This document shows positions 1-7,163 of a DNA stretch of 50,229 nucleotides, piece by piece (within the stretch, counting starts at the first letter, position 1; each line of letters starts with the position of its first letter). Source of the DNA: Kiritimatiellia bacterium (GTDB lineage: Bacteria > Verrucomicrobiota > Kiritimatiellia > JAAZAB01); contig JAQUMN010000027.1 in the NCBI GenBank assembly GCA_028718125.1, positions 1-50,229 on the forward strand, given 5' to 3'. The position numbers and the translations under genes are program-made. The notes beneath the pieces are model-generated. The model made no database searches and had not been told where the DNA came from. It worked only from the letters and a program-made list of their open reading frames with translations.

Positions 1-156
1 CATAGTTTTGCGACCCATCTGCTGGCGAGTGGCACCGGCATCCGCGATGTTCAGGATCTGCTTGGCCATGCGGATATTTCCACGACGGAAATCTATCTGC
101 ATACGGCAAAGCATACCGGCATCGGCGCGCGCAGCCCGTTTGATACATTGGGATGA
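1..156 (+). CDS. Integron-type tyrosine recombinase, C-terminal end only (partial)
   Basis: The window opens inside this gene, so only the last 51 codons are visible; the stop is TGA at 154-156. The fragment holds the end of a tyrosine recombinase catalytic domain: [11 protein letters not shown] at the start (His and the region of the second Arg box), LLGHADIST with the conserved His, and EIYLHT with the nucleophilic Tyr. After the Tyr it ends [15 protein letters not shown]. The GxRSP(L/F)D tail is typical of integron integrases (IntI) and differs from XerC/XerD, whose tails end near HPRA. No attC-like sites or cassette array are visible downstream; housekeeping genes follow, so it may be a lone or relic IntI. 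Confidence 0.75.
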   Translation, partial: HSFATHLLASGTGIRDVQDLLGHADISTTEIYLHTAKHTGIGARSPFDTLG

Positions 157-220
157 TCGGGTAAATTGCGGGCGCAGTCATAAAGAAACATATTGGAAAC
201 CAACCTTAAGGAGGTTATCC

Positions 221-268
221 GTGGGCACACCATCATCTGACTTAATCCCGGACACATCGCGCCCATGA
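221..268 (+). CDS. Putative 15-residue leader ORF coupled to tlyA
   Basis: A GTG at 221 is preceded, at a 6-nt spacing, by a strong Shine-Dalgarno sequence, AAGGAGG at 208-214. The longer stretch AAGGAGGTTATCC matches almost the whole anti-SD complement. The frame VGTPSSDLIPDTSRP ends at TGA 266-268, which overlaps the tlyA ATG (265-267) as ATGA. No separate SD lies directly before tlyA, so ribosomes loaded at 221 could terminate and restart on tlyA. The peptide has no recognisable domain. The alternative is that the SD is fortuitous. Seen: SD, spacing and overlap. Inferred: translational coupling. Confidence 0.4.
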   Translation: MGTPSSDLIPDTSRP

Positions 269-1041
269 AGATCCCACGCCAACGGCTGGATCAAATGCTG
301 GTAGAGCGCGGCCTAGTGGAAAGCCGCGCCAAGGCCCAGCGCCTGATTCTGGCCGGCGCGGTGAGCGCGGATGGGCAACCGGTGTCTAAACCGGGCCAGG
401 AATTCCCGGCTGATGTCGTTCTGGCCGTTGCCGCGCCTGATCGGTTCGTAGGCCGCGGCGGCGAAAAACTGGAAAAAGCTTTTGAAGTCTTTGCCCTGGA
501 TGTGCGGGACAAAGTCTGCCTGGATGTGGGCGCCTCCACGGGCGGATTTACCGATTGCCTGCTTCAGCACGGGGCCGCCAAAGTGTTCGCGGTGGATGTC
601 GGCAAAGGACAGCTGCACTGGAAGCTCCGGCAAGATCCGCGGGTGGTTGTGATGGAGCAGGTGAATGCTCGCTATCTCAAGCCGGGCGATCTGGATGCCC
701 CCCCGGCTTTTGCCGCCGTGGATGTCTCCTTCATCTCGTTGACAAAAGTAATGCCGGCGGTTAATACTAGTCTGTGTCTTGGAGCCGTGCTGATTACGCT
801 CATAAAGCCCCAATTCGAAGCCGGGCGCAAGGAGGTTTGCCGTGGGGGCGTAGTGCGCGATGCCGCCGTGCATGAGCGGGTTGTGTCGGAAATTCGCGCC
901 TTTGGCCAGGCGGAACTGGGATTAGTGTGGCGGGGGGTCTGTGAATCGCCCATCCGGGGGCCCGCCGGCAATATTGAATTCTTAGCCTGTTGGAAAAAAC
1001 CAGATCATTTCACACAAAGCCACGAAGGCACAAAGGTATGA
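265..1041 (+). CDS. tlyA: TlyA family rRNA 2'-O-methyltransferase
   Basis: 258 residues. It begins with an S4 RNA-binding domain (about 1-65; RQRLDQMLVERGLVESR, then GAVSADGQ). An FtsJ-type Rossmann methyltransferase domain follows, with SAM loop DVGASTGGF near residue 87, AVDVGKGQL, VDVSFIS and LIKPQFE. Family members methylate ribose of cytidines in 16S and/or 23S rRNA using SAM. The last 11 or so residues (DHFTQSHEGTKV) come from the repeat that bounds the next small gene. The natural end probably lay at ...CW(E/K)KP, overlapping nadK, before that unit inserted. The start follows the small leader frame as ATGA. Confidence 0.92.
   Translation: MKIPRQRLDQMLVERGLVESRAKAQRLILAGAVSADGQPVSKPGQEFPADVVLAVAAPDRFVGRGGEKLEKAFEVFALDVRDKVCLDVGASTGGFTDCLLQHGAAKVFAVDVGKGQLHWKLRQDPRVVVMEQVNARYLKPGDLDAPPAFAAVDVSFISLTKVMPAVNTSLCLGAVLITLIKPQFEAGRKEVCRGGVVRDAAVHERVVSEIRAFGQAELGLVWRGVCESPIRGPAGNIEFLACWKKPDHFTQSHEGTKV
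1011..1035 (+). repeat. Left 25-bp inverted repeat of the GxxExxY unit
   Basis: It contains CACACAAAGCCACGAAGG and is the exact reverse complement of 1424-1448. It also codes for the last residues of tlyA (FTQSHEGTK). Confidence 0.9.
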
Positions 1042-1421
1042 CGGAAAACGAAATCGGAAAGATTGTTGTCGATCGTGCTGTTCGGCTTCACATGGAGCTG
1101 GGTCCGGGGCTTTTAGAGACGGTATACGAGGTGCTTCTCGCCCATGAACTCCAAGAGGCTAAGCTAAGGGTCGCTCGACAGATTCCGATTCCCATAGAGT
1201 TCCACGGCATCCGATTCGACGAGGGTTTCCGTGCGGACATCATTATCGAAGAAAAAGTGCTTCTCGAACTGAAGTCTGTTGAAAGTGTCTGCAAGGCGCA
1301 CCAGAAACAAGTATTGACATATCTGCGCCTGACCGGCATGAAACTGGGATATCTGCTGAATTTTGGCGAGGGGCTGATGAAGGACGGCATATCCCGCATC
1401 CTGAATGGTTCGGTCGAATAA
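1038..1421 (+). CDS. GxxExxY protein (PD-(D/E)XK nuclease-like)
   Basis: 127 residues from ATG 1038, which overlaps the tlyA stop as ATGA. The same frame opens further upstream only through repeat DNA, so this start is preferred. The family signature is GLLETVYE near residue 30. Further on, FRADIIIEEKVLLELKS fits the D...(D/E)xK core of a PD-(D/E)XK nuclease fold (Pfam PDDEXK_3). Members are about 120-140 residues, often multicopy, and of unknown function. The gene sits exactly between two 25-bp inverted repeats, which supports reading gene plus repeats as one mobile unit. Whether it cuts DNA is untested. Confidence 0.85.
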   Translation: MTENEIGKIVVDRAVRLHMELGPGLLETVYEVLLAHELQEAKLRVARQIPIPIEFHGIRFDEGFRADIIIEEKVLLELKSVESVCKAHQKQVLTYLRLTGMKLGYLLNFGEGLMKDGISRILNGSVE

Positions 1422-1423
1422 TT

Positions 1424-1448
1424 CTTTGTGCCTTCGTGGCTTTGTGTG
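1424..1448 (+). repeat. Right 25-bp inverted repeat of the GxxExxY unit
   Basis: It contains CTTTGTGCCTTCGTGGC, the exact reverse complement of 1011-1035, and begins 2 nt after the GxxExxY stop codon. Confidence 0.9.
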
Positions 1449-1470
1449 AGAACATCTTTTGGGAAAAACC

Positions 1471-2334
1471 ATGAAACCAATCGGAATATTTGCCAATGGC
1501 TCCAAACCCTCGGCGGCGGACGTGTTGTGCCGGTTTGCGGAAACGGCCAAGCGGCTTGGCCTGCGGCTGGCGGCCGAGCCGGAAGCTGCTCGTTTTCTGC
1601 CGGGCGTGCCCCGCCTGACGCCGGGAAAACTTATCCGGGCCATTTCACTCCTGATGGTGTTCGGAGGAGACGGCACCATGCTGAGGGCCGTGCGCCTGCT
1701 CAGCGGCAAGTCCATACCGGTGCTCGGCGTCAACCTGGGCAGCCTGGGGTTTTTAACAAGCGTTGCCCAGCAGGATGCCGGGCGGGCCTTGGAATGCGTG
1801 GCGGCACGACGGTATACTGTGGAAGGCCGCGCACTGGTGGAATGCGCCGTAATCCGCGCCGGCCGGATCATCAGCCGCTATCGCGCGCTGAATGACGTCG
1901 TCATTGACCGCGGGGCGTGTTATCGGATCGTGACATTGGATATGCGCATTGACGGCGAAGCGGTGTCGTCTTTCATGTGCGACGGGCTGATCGTTTCCAC
2001 GCCCACCGGCAGTACGGGCCATTCGCTGGCGGCCGGCGGGCCAATCATGCACCCCGGCGCCGCCGCGTTTGTTGTCAGCCTGATCTGTCCGCACACGCTC
2101 AGTTCGCGCCCGCTGGTAATTCCGGATGAAAAACGGATTATCATCCGGGTGGCCAAAAGCGTGGGCGACCTGTTGCTTTCCGTGGACGGCCAGATAGGTG
2201 AAAAACTCAAGCCGGGCGACGAGGTGGCAATCCGCCGCAGTAAACAAAAGGCTCACTTTGTGCATCTGCCGGATTACAGCTACTTCACGGTCCTGCGCCA
2301 GAAACTATACTGGCGCGGTTCAACGCTGGCCTGA
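1471..2334 (+). CDS. nadK: NAD kinase
   Basis: 287 residues. The enzyme phosphorylates NAD to NADP in the cytoplasm. Visible landmarks in order: FANGSK at the start, the GGDGT nucleotide-binding loop near residue 70, GVNLGSLGFLT, the ALNDVVIDRG segment, STPTGSTGHSLAAGGP (the NAD-binding and oligomer region) and VDGQ near the end. The length is normal. I take ATG 1471 because MKPIGIF aligns with family N-termini; a TTG at 1459 in the same frame would add four residues. Before the upstream element inserted, this ATG probably overlapped the tlyA stop. Confidence 0.95.
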   Translation: MKPIGIFANGSKPSAADVLCRFAETAKRLGLRLAAEPEAARFLPGVPRLTPGKLIRAISLLMVFGGDGTMLRAVRLLSGKSIPVLGVNLGSLGFLTSVAQQDAGRALECVAARRYTVEGRALVECAVIRAGRIISRYRALNDVVIDRGACYRIVTLDMRIDGEAVSSFMCDGLIVSTPTGSTGHSLAAGGPIMHPGAAAFVVSLICPHTLSSRPLVIPDEKRIIIRVAKSVGDLLLSVDGQIGEKLKPGDEVAIRRSKQKAHFVHLPDYSYFTVLRQKLYWRGSTLA

Positions 2335-2358
2335 GGCGTGAAAAGCATCAGGCTGGAT

Positions 2359-2505
2359 AAATTCCAAACCCCAAATATCAAAATTCAATCAGCAGCTTAA
2401 ATAAAACAAAACAAATCCCAAACACAATCAAACGGAATATCTTTCATTGCTTGCGGCTTTTAATGCTTATTCTGTTTAGAATTTGGATCTTGGAATTTGG
2501 AATTT
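2359..2505. repeat. AT-rich intergenic inverted repeat (TTGGAATTTGG family)
   Basis: The left arm near 2359-2386 (AAATTCCAAACCCC...) and the right arm near 2479-2505 (GAATTTGGATCTTGG...) are imperfect reverse complements. Related pieces, GGAATTTGG and GGAGCTTGG, recur at about 4391-4410 and 39346-39378. No gene lies inside. Confidence 0.6.
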
Positions 2506-2527
2506 CGGTTTCAAGAAGGAGGATGTC

Positions 2528-3151
2528 ATGGCTTCGGTTAGCGAATGGATTGTCAGGGAATATTTCGAGCAGCAGGGTTACATGGTCATTCAGCCCTGCA
2601 AATATTTCGTCACCGGCCGTCCCAAGCGGATGGACGAGGAAATTGACCTGATTGTGGAGCACCCGCTGATTACCGAGCAGCGCCTGCCGGACACCATGCT
2701 TTGGACCACGGATCACCTGAAAACCGTTCCGCGGGCAGTCATCGGCGTATACGGCTGGCACACGGAACGCGTTTATCCCGCCATGCTGGAGCACATTCCC
2801 GAAATCGTGCGTTTTGCCGGCGCGGACGCGGTCCGCTCGGCGGCGCGGAGGATAGGTAAATCCGACTTTGCCAAAGTTCTCTGCCTGCCCCAGCTCCCAG
2901 TCTCGGAAAAACTGCGGAACGACACCCTGAATCTGCTGAAGCAGAAAGGCATTGACGGGGTGCTTTCGTTTCGCACGATGCTGCTGGAACTGCTGGAGGG
3001 CGTGGACACCAACAAAAACTACGAAAAGTCGGACCTCCTGCAGATCCTGCGTATTCTGAAAAACTACGATCTGTTGAAGGCGCCGCAACTCGAGCTGTTT
3101 GCCCTCCGCAAACGTCGTGCGCGCCGGAACGCCGCCGCATCGGGCAATTAG
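2528..3151 (+). CDS. Uncharacterised conserved-looking protein
   Basis: 207 residues from ATG 2528, preceded by a clear SD (AAGGAGG at 2516-2522). The frame extends upstream through repeat DNA, so this start is preferred. I do not recognise the family. Visible features are an N-terminal stretch WIVREYFEQQGYMV followed by DEEIDLIVEHP, which resembles the entry helix and acidic strand of restriction-endonuclease-like folds, although a matching ExK is not clear. A Leu-rich middle part and a very basic C-terminus (LRKRRARRN) follow. The basic tail would fit nucleic-acid binding. It is flanked by intergenic repeats and stands alone. Confidence 0.7.
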   Translation: MASVSEWIVREYFEQQGYMVIQPCKYFVTGRPKRMDEEIDLIVEHPLITEQRLPDTMLWTTDHLKTVPRAVIGVYGWHTERVYPAMLEHIPEIVRFAGADAVRSAARRIGKSDFAKVLCLPQLPVSEKLRNDTLNLLKQKGIDGVLSFRTMLLELLEGVDTNKNYEKSDLLQILRILKNYDLLKAPQLELFALRKRRARRNAAASGN

Positions 3152-3162
3152 GCAGAATTTAT

Positions 3163-3273
3163 GATTGTTGATTTCTGATTTTAAAGCGAAATAAAGGGCG
3201 ATACACAGTTACCCGAGAGTGTTTCATCGTGATATTGGACGGTTCTGCAATCATCAATCCGAAATCAACAATC
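3163..3273. repeat. 111-bp intergenic inverted repeat unit
   Basis: The arms 3163-3180 (GATTGTTGATTTCTGATT) and 3256-3273 are reverse complements with one mismatch in 18 and flank a 75-nt centre. A related half-unit, AGAATTGCGGATTACTGATT, lies at 14699-14730. Together with AAGAATTGCGGATT-like flanks this looks like a dispersed repeat family. There is no coding content. Confidence 0.65.
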
Positions 3274-3287
3274 CGCAATTCTTAATA

Positions 3288-4379
3288 ATGGATTCCCGCA
3301 CAGCCTATATTGCGCTCAATATGATGGAAGATATCGGACCGGTCAGCGTCCGGTCCCTGGTGACCGCGCTCGGTTCGCCCCAGGCCATTTTCAAGTCCGA
3401 CAAGGGTGATTTACTCAAGGCTGAAGGCATCGGCCCGGCCCTGGTCGAAAAGATCATGAGCCAGCGCGGGCGTCTCCGTCCGGATGATGAACTGGAGCGC
3501 GCCCGCAAGCGGGGGTATGAAATCATCACGCCGGCGGATGCCGCCTATCCCAAGCCGTTATTGACGATCCATGATCCGCCCCTGGCGCTCTATGTCTGGG
3601 GCACGTTGACGTCCGGCGACAAGCATGCCATTGCCGTGGTGGGATCCCGGCATACCACCCTTTACGGGCGGGAGACGGCCGAAAAACTTGCCTTCCACCT
3701 GGCCAAGGCCGGCTTTGTCGTGGTCAGCGGGCTGGCGCGCGGCATTGATACCGCCGCACACCGCGGCGCCCTGCAAGGCGGCGGCCGGACGTTAGCCGTG
3801 CTCGGCGGCGCGCTGGATTGCCTATATCCCGAGGAAAACGCCGAACTGGCCCTGGGCATTGCCCGCCAAGGCGCGGTGCTGAGCGAATTTCCGCTGGGCC
3901 GTCAGCCCGATAAAACCACCTTTCCCATGCGCAATCGCATTGTCAGCGGACTTTCCATGGGCGTCCTCGTGGTCGAAGCGGGGCCGACCAGCGGTGCGCT
4001 CATCACAGCGAGCCAGGCGCTCGACCAGGGCCGATGTGTGTTTGCCGTTCCCGGCAGGATTGACTCGCCGGCCTCCAAGGGCAGTCACCAACTGATCAAA
4101 AAAGGCGCGCGCCTGGTTGAGAGCGTGGATGATATCCTCGAGGAATTCGAATTCCTGATTCCGCCGGCTTCCCGGGGCGCCTCGGAAAATCTTCCGCCGC
4201 TCAGCGTGGACGAAGAAAAGATTGTGCGTGCCCTGGCCGAGGAGGAACTGGATATGGACACCCTGACCCGGGCAACGGGCGCGCCGGCCTCCGCCCTCAG
4301 CGTTCTGGTCCTGGGGCTTGAAATGAAGCGCGTGGTGCGCATGTTGCCGGGAAGGCGCGTGGCGCTGATAAGAAGATGA
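3288..4379 (+). CDS. dprA: DNA-processing protein DprA
   Basis: 363 residues. DprA loads RecA onto incoming single-stranded DNA during natural transformation. The N-terminus has a helix-hairpin-helix-like part (EDIGPVSVRSLV, AEGIGPALVEKI). The Rossmann-like core carries AVVGSRH, VSGLARGIDTAAHRGAL, VLGGALDCLYP, TFPMRNRIVSGLS and VVEAGPTSGALITA. A short C-terminal winged-helix-like part ends the protein (ALSVLVLGLEMKRVVRMLPG). ATG 3288 is chosen because upstream codons lie inside a repeat; no good SD is seen. Confidence 0.95.
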   Translation: MDSRTAYIALNMMEDIGPVSVRSLVTALGSPQAIFKSDKGDLLKAEGIGPALVEKIMSQRGRLRPDDELERARKRGYEIITPADAAYPKPLLTIHDPPLALYVWGTLTSGDKHAIAVVGSRHTTLYGRETAEKLAFHLAKAGFVVVSGLARGIDTAAHRGALQGGGRTLAVLGGALDCLYPEENAELALGIARQGAVLSEFPLGRQPDKTTFPMRNRIVSGLSMGVLVVEAGPTSGALITASQALDQGRCVFAVPGRIDSPASKGSHQLIKKGARLVESVDDILEEFEFLIPPASRGASENLPPLSVDEEKIVRALAEEELDMDTLTRATGAPASALSVLVLGLEMKRVVRMLPGRRVALIRR

Positions 4380-4585
4380 AAAACCCCACATACCAAGCTC
4401 CAAATTCCAGGGAAATGTAATCAGCTAAACCAAAAAGTTCCAGCCTTAGGCGGATCTGCCTGTGGCATGACAAAGACGCGGCAGCAGACCTGCCCGCAGT
4501 GCTACGCACACATAGCAGGCGGGCCAGGATCCGATGTAGATGCCGTTCGTGAGAACGGCAAAGTTACCGAAGGTCTAATTCAATT
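4380..4585. repeat. Intergenic repeat and hairpin region between dprA and the Xer gene
   Basis: It holds a piece of the TTGGAATTTGG repeat family (4391-4410, reverse orientation). An imperfect hairpin follows (CCTGCCCGC near 4487 against GCAGGCGGGCCAGG near 4515-4528). A perfect 7-bp stem with a 4-nt loop lies at 4542-4559 (GCCGTTC GTGA GAACGGC), 26 nt upstream of the next ATG. No U-tract follows, so this is not a standard terminator. Confidence 0.5.
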
Positions 4586-5560
4586 ATGAATAAACCGATT
4601 ATCAAGGACGATCCCTGTGTCGGAGATTACGTGCATTACCTGGAGAGCGAGCGGAACGCCTCAGGGCATACGATCAGCAGTTACCTGGTTGACTTGGGCC
4701 AGTTTGCCCGGACCCAGTGGGGCGCGGAAGCCAAGCCGCCCTATGCCTGGCCGGACGTGGATAAATTTTCCGCCCGCAAGTTCATCGTGCACTGCCAGAA
4801 AGAGGCGGCCGTGGTCACGACGGTCAACCGTAAACTTTCCAGCCTGCGGTCGTTTTTCAAGTTCCTGAACCGGGAAGAGCACGTTACGCAGAATCCGTTT
4901 GCCGGCATTATCTCGCCCAAACGCGGGAAACCCCTGCCCAAGGTGCTGACGCTCCAGGAAGTGACCCGCCTGCTGGAGGCGCCGCAACAGGTGGCCGTTG
5001 AGACGCTGGCCGGGGAACCGGATGCCGTCAAGCGCCTGTGGCTGGACTATGCCGCCAGCCGCGACACGGCGATCCTGGAAGTCCTTTATAGCACCGGCAT
5101 GCGGGTCAGCGAGCTGGCAGGCATGAATGAAAGCGACATTGACATGCTCGCGAGCGTGGTTAAGGTCCGGGGCAAAGGCAAAAAAGAGCGGCTGTGCCTG
5201 TTAGGCAAGCCGGCGGTGAGAGCCGTGCAGAGCTCGCTGGAAAAACGTTCCGCGCTGGCCGGTCCATTCAAGCGCGCCGGCGCTGCGCCTGTATTCGTAG
5301 GCCATACGGGCGGCCGGCTGACCACGCGCTCGGTCGAGCGGCTGATGAAACGCTACCTGATCAGGGCCAACCTGGATCCCCGCATGTCGCCGCATGCCTT
5401 GCGGCATTCGTTTGCCACGCACCTGCTGGATGCCGGCGCCGATTTGCGCAGTGTCCAGGAACTGCTCGGCCACGCGAGTCTTTCCACGACCCAGATTTAC
5501 ACGCACGTCACGGTCGAGCGGCTGAAACAGGTTTATAACGAAGCCCACCCGCGGGCATGA
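4586..5560 (+). CDS. XerC/XerD-type tyrosine recombinase
   Basis: 324 residues, a little long for the family (usually about 300). The N-terminal SAM-like core-binding domain occupies about residues 10-100 (YLESERNASGHTISSY, LSSLRSFFKFL). The catalytic domain shows all key residues: Arg in TGMRVSEL (about 173), Lys in GKGKKER, HALRHSF (His and Arg, about 269-272), LLGHASLS (His) and QIYTHV (Tyr). The tail YNEAHPRA is Xer-like, closer to XerC. The extra length is an insertion of roughly 20 residues between LLEAPQQ and TAILEVLYSTG. Its expected role is chromosome dimer resolution at dif. Confidence 0.92.
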   Translation: MNKPIIKDDPCVGDYVHYLESERNASGHTISSYLVDLGQFARTQWGAEAKPPYAWPDVDKFSARKFIVHCQKEAAVVTTVNRKLSSLRSFFKFLNREEHVTQNPFAGIISPKRGKPLPKVLTLQEVTRLLEAPQQVAVETLAGEPDAVKRLWLDYAASRDTAILEVLYSTGMRVSELAGMNESDIDMLASVVKVRGKGKKERLCLLGKPAVRAVQSSLEKRSALAGPFKRAGAAPVFVGHTGGRLTTRSVERLMKRYLIRANLDPRMSPHALRHSFATHLLDAGADLRSVQELLGHASLSTTQIYTHVTVERLKQVYNEAHPRA

Positions 5561-5618
5561 AGACAAATGTAGAATTCAGAATGTCCGTCAAAGCGGATCC
5601 GCTTCAGGCGGAAAGCAT

Positions 5619-5740
5619 CACGGCTGTGTCATCCATGCTTAAACCAGCGGCGTCGCAGGCGCTCCGCCCTCCAATATCGCGAAAAATTGGCATTCATGGA
5701 GTGGGAGAGTTCCCGCGAGACCGTTCTTGACACAGCCGTG
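5619..5740. repeat. 122-bp element with 13-bp perfect terminal inverted repeats (MITE-like)
   Basis: CACGGCTGTGTCA at 5619-5631 is the exact reverse complement of 5728-5740. The interior is non-coding and includes GCGGCGTCGCAGGCGCTCCG. A size of about 120 bp, terminal inverted repeats and no ORF fit a miniature transposable element. No target duplication was seen at the edges. Confidence 0.5.
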
Positions 5741-5846
5741 CGGAAAGAATGCAGAAGGTAAAGAAAAGGATTGATCAAGCAACGTTTGACGGGCATTGTT
5801 TCCCTTTGCGATCGTTTCTCTTTCACCATTCTGCATTTCATATATT

Positions 5847-7163
5847 ATGATCTGGTTTATTTATAACTGCTTTTTCCCGATCGTTTTTTTGCTGCTCCTG
5901 CCACGATTTGCGATGCGGATGTGCAAACGCGGCGGTTATCGAAAGGGATTTCTCCAGCGGTTCGGCCGCTATGAATCCTCCGTGCAGGAACGCCTGCGGA
6001 CCCGGCCGCGGGTCTGGATTCATGCCGTCAGCGTGGGCGAGGTCCAGGTTGCCCTGCGGTTCATGCGTGCCCTGCGGGAGCACCGGAGCGCCCTGGCCTT
6101 TGTCTTGACAACCACCACGTCCACCGGGCACGCCATCGCCGCACAGCAACTCTCTGCGGACGATGTCCTACTGTATTTTCCCGTGGATCTGCCATGGATC
6201 ATGGCGCGGGTGCTGGACCGCCTGCGTCCCCTGGCGCTTGTGCTGGTGGAGGGCGAACTCTGGCCCAATCTCCTGCGACTGGCCCGGCGCCGCGGCGTGC
6301 CGATCATGCTGTTGAATGGACGTATGTCGCAGCATTCGTTCCGTGGCTACCGTAAAATACGGCCGTTGGTTAAAAAAACGCTGGAGTGCTTCGATCTTTT
6401 TTGCATGCAGGGGCCGGAGGATGCCCGGCGGCTGAGCGAACTGGGCGCGGCCCCGGGAAAGATCCGGGTCATGGGCTCGGCCAAGTATGACGTGTCCGAA
6501 TCAACGCACCTGGATTTGGGCCCTGTTCGCGCGCTCCTGCTCCGGGCCGGGTTCGATGCCGCTACGCCTTGGCTGGTGGGCGGATCCACTTGGCCGGGCG
6601 AAGAAGCCATTCTTTTGGATCTGTATAAAAAATTGCGCGCCCGTGATTCAAATGCCCGGTTGGTGCTGGTTCCCCGCCACGCCGAACGCCGCCAGGCGGT
6701 CATGGCCGCCATCCGGAAAGCCGGCCTGGCGGGTACGGCTTGGAGCGAGATCAAAAAGGGACAGATGAGCCACGCTTTCTCCGCTGATGTGCTGCTGGTG
6801 GATACCACCGGGGAATTGAAGCATTTTTATGCCCTGGCAACGGTTATCTTTGTGGGCAAAAGTCTGACGTCACACGGGGGCCAGAACATAATCGAAGCGG
6901 CCGTTTTCGCCAAGCCGATCGTGGTTGGCCCGTATACCGAAAACTTTACCGCCGTCATTGCCGATTTTCGCGCAGCGAACGCCCTGATCCGGGTTCCGGA
7001 TGCCTCCGCTCTGGAGCGTGCGGTGACTGAACTTTGGCTCGATAACCAGGCGGCCCAAGCCTATGGCCGGCGGGCTGAGCAGGTGGTTCACGATAAGGCC
7101 GGCGCCATCCGCGCCAGCGCCGAATGTTTGTTGATCCTGCTTGCCGCCCGCGCGGAGACGTAA
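5847..7163 (+). CDS. waaA: 3-deoxy-D-manno-octulosonic acid (KDO) transferase
   Basis: 438 residues. The enzyme transfers KDO from CMP-KDO to lipid A precursor at the inner membrane, so the host makes LPS. The first 20 or so residues are a membrane anchor (FFPIVFLLLLP). The GT-B glycosyltransferase follows, with WIHAVSVGE, LTTTTSTGHA, EGELWPNLL, LNGRMS, GSAKYD, GSTWPGEE, LVPRHAERR and HGGQNIIEAAVFAKPIVVGP. These landmarks match the E. coli enzyme. ATG 5847 is taken because it starts the anchor; a further upstream ATG lies in intergenic sequence. The TAA overlaps the next ATG (TAATG), so the following transporter is coupled. Confidence 0.93.
   Translation: MIWFIYNCFFPIVFLLLLPRFAMRMCKRGGYRKGFLQRFGRYESSVQERLRTRPRVWIHAVSVGEVQVALRFMRALREHRSALAFVLTTTTSTGHAIAAQQLSADDVLLYFPVDLPWIMARVLDRLRPLALVLVEGELWPNLLRLARRRGVPIMLLNGRMSQHSFRGYRKIRPLVKKTLECFDLFCMQGPEDARRLSELGAAPGKIRVMGSAKYDVSESTHLDLGPVRALLLRAGFDAATPWLVGGSTWPGEEAILLDLYKKLRARDSNARLVLVPRHAERRQAVMAAIRKAGLAGTAWSEIKKGQMSHAFSADVLLVDTTGELKHFYALATVIFVGKSLTSHGGQNIIEAAVFAKPIVVGPYTENFTAVIADFRAANALIRVPDASALERAVTELWLDNQAAQAYGRRAEQVVHDKAGAIRASAECLLILLAARAET

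Larger units (their letters stand above)
990..1471. mobile_element. Small inverted-repeat-bounded unit carrying a GxxExxY gene, inserted between tlyA and nadK
   Basis: A perfect 25-bp inverted repeat (1011-1035 and 1424-1448) brackets one small CDS. Outside it lie two near-identical 13-bp direct copies of TTGG(A/G)AAAAACCA, at 990-1002 and 1459-1471, with 12 of 13 bases equal. Removing everything from one copy to the other joins tlyA to nadK as TGT TGG GAA AAA CCA TGA. That gives a tlyA stop overlapping the nadK ATG, the usual arrangement of coupled genes. This is what a precise insertion with a target duplication would leave. There is no transposase; the element would be moved in trans or by its own nuclease-like product. 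Inference. Confidence 0.6.

Noticed and set aside
208..220. 16S rRNA 3'-end fragment in antisense
   Set aside because: Only the anti-SD complement matches; no further similarity to rRNA on either side, so it is better explained as a strong ribosome binding site.
5832..5860. dif-like sequence (GCATTTCATATATTATG) downstream of the Xer gene
   Set aside because: It shares GCAT and TATATTATG with dif, but the XerD-side arm does not match and it overlaps the waaA start region; AT-rich chance similarity is more likely.
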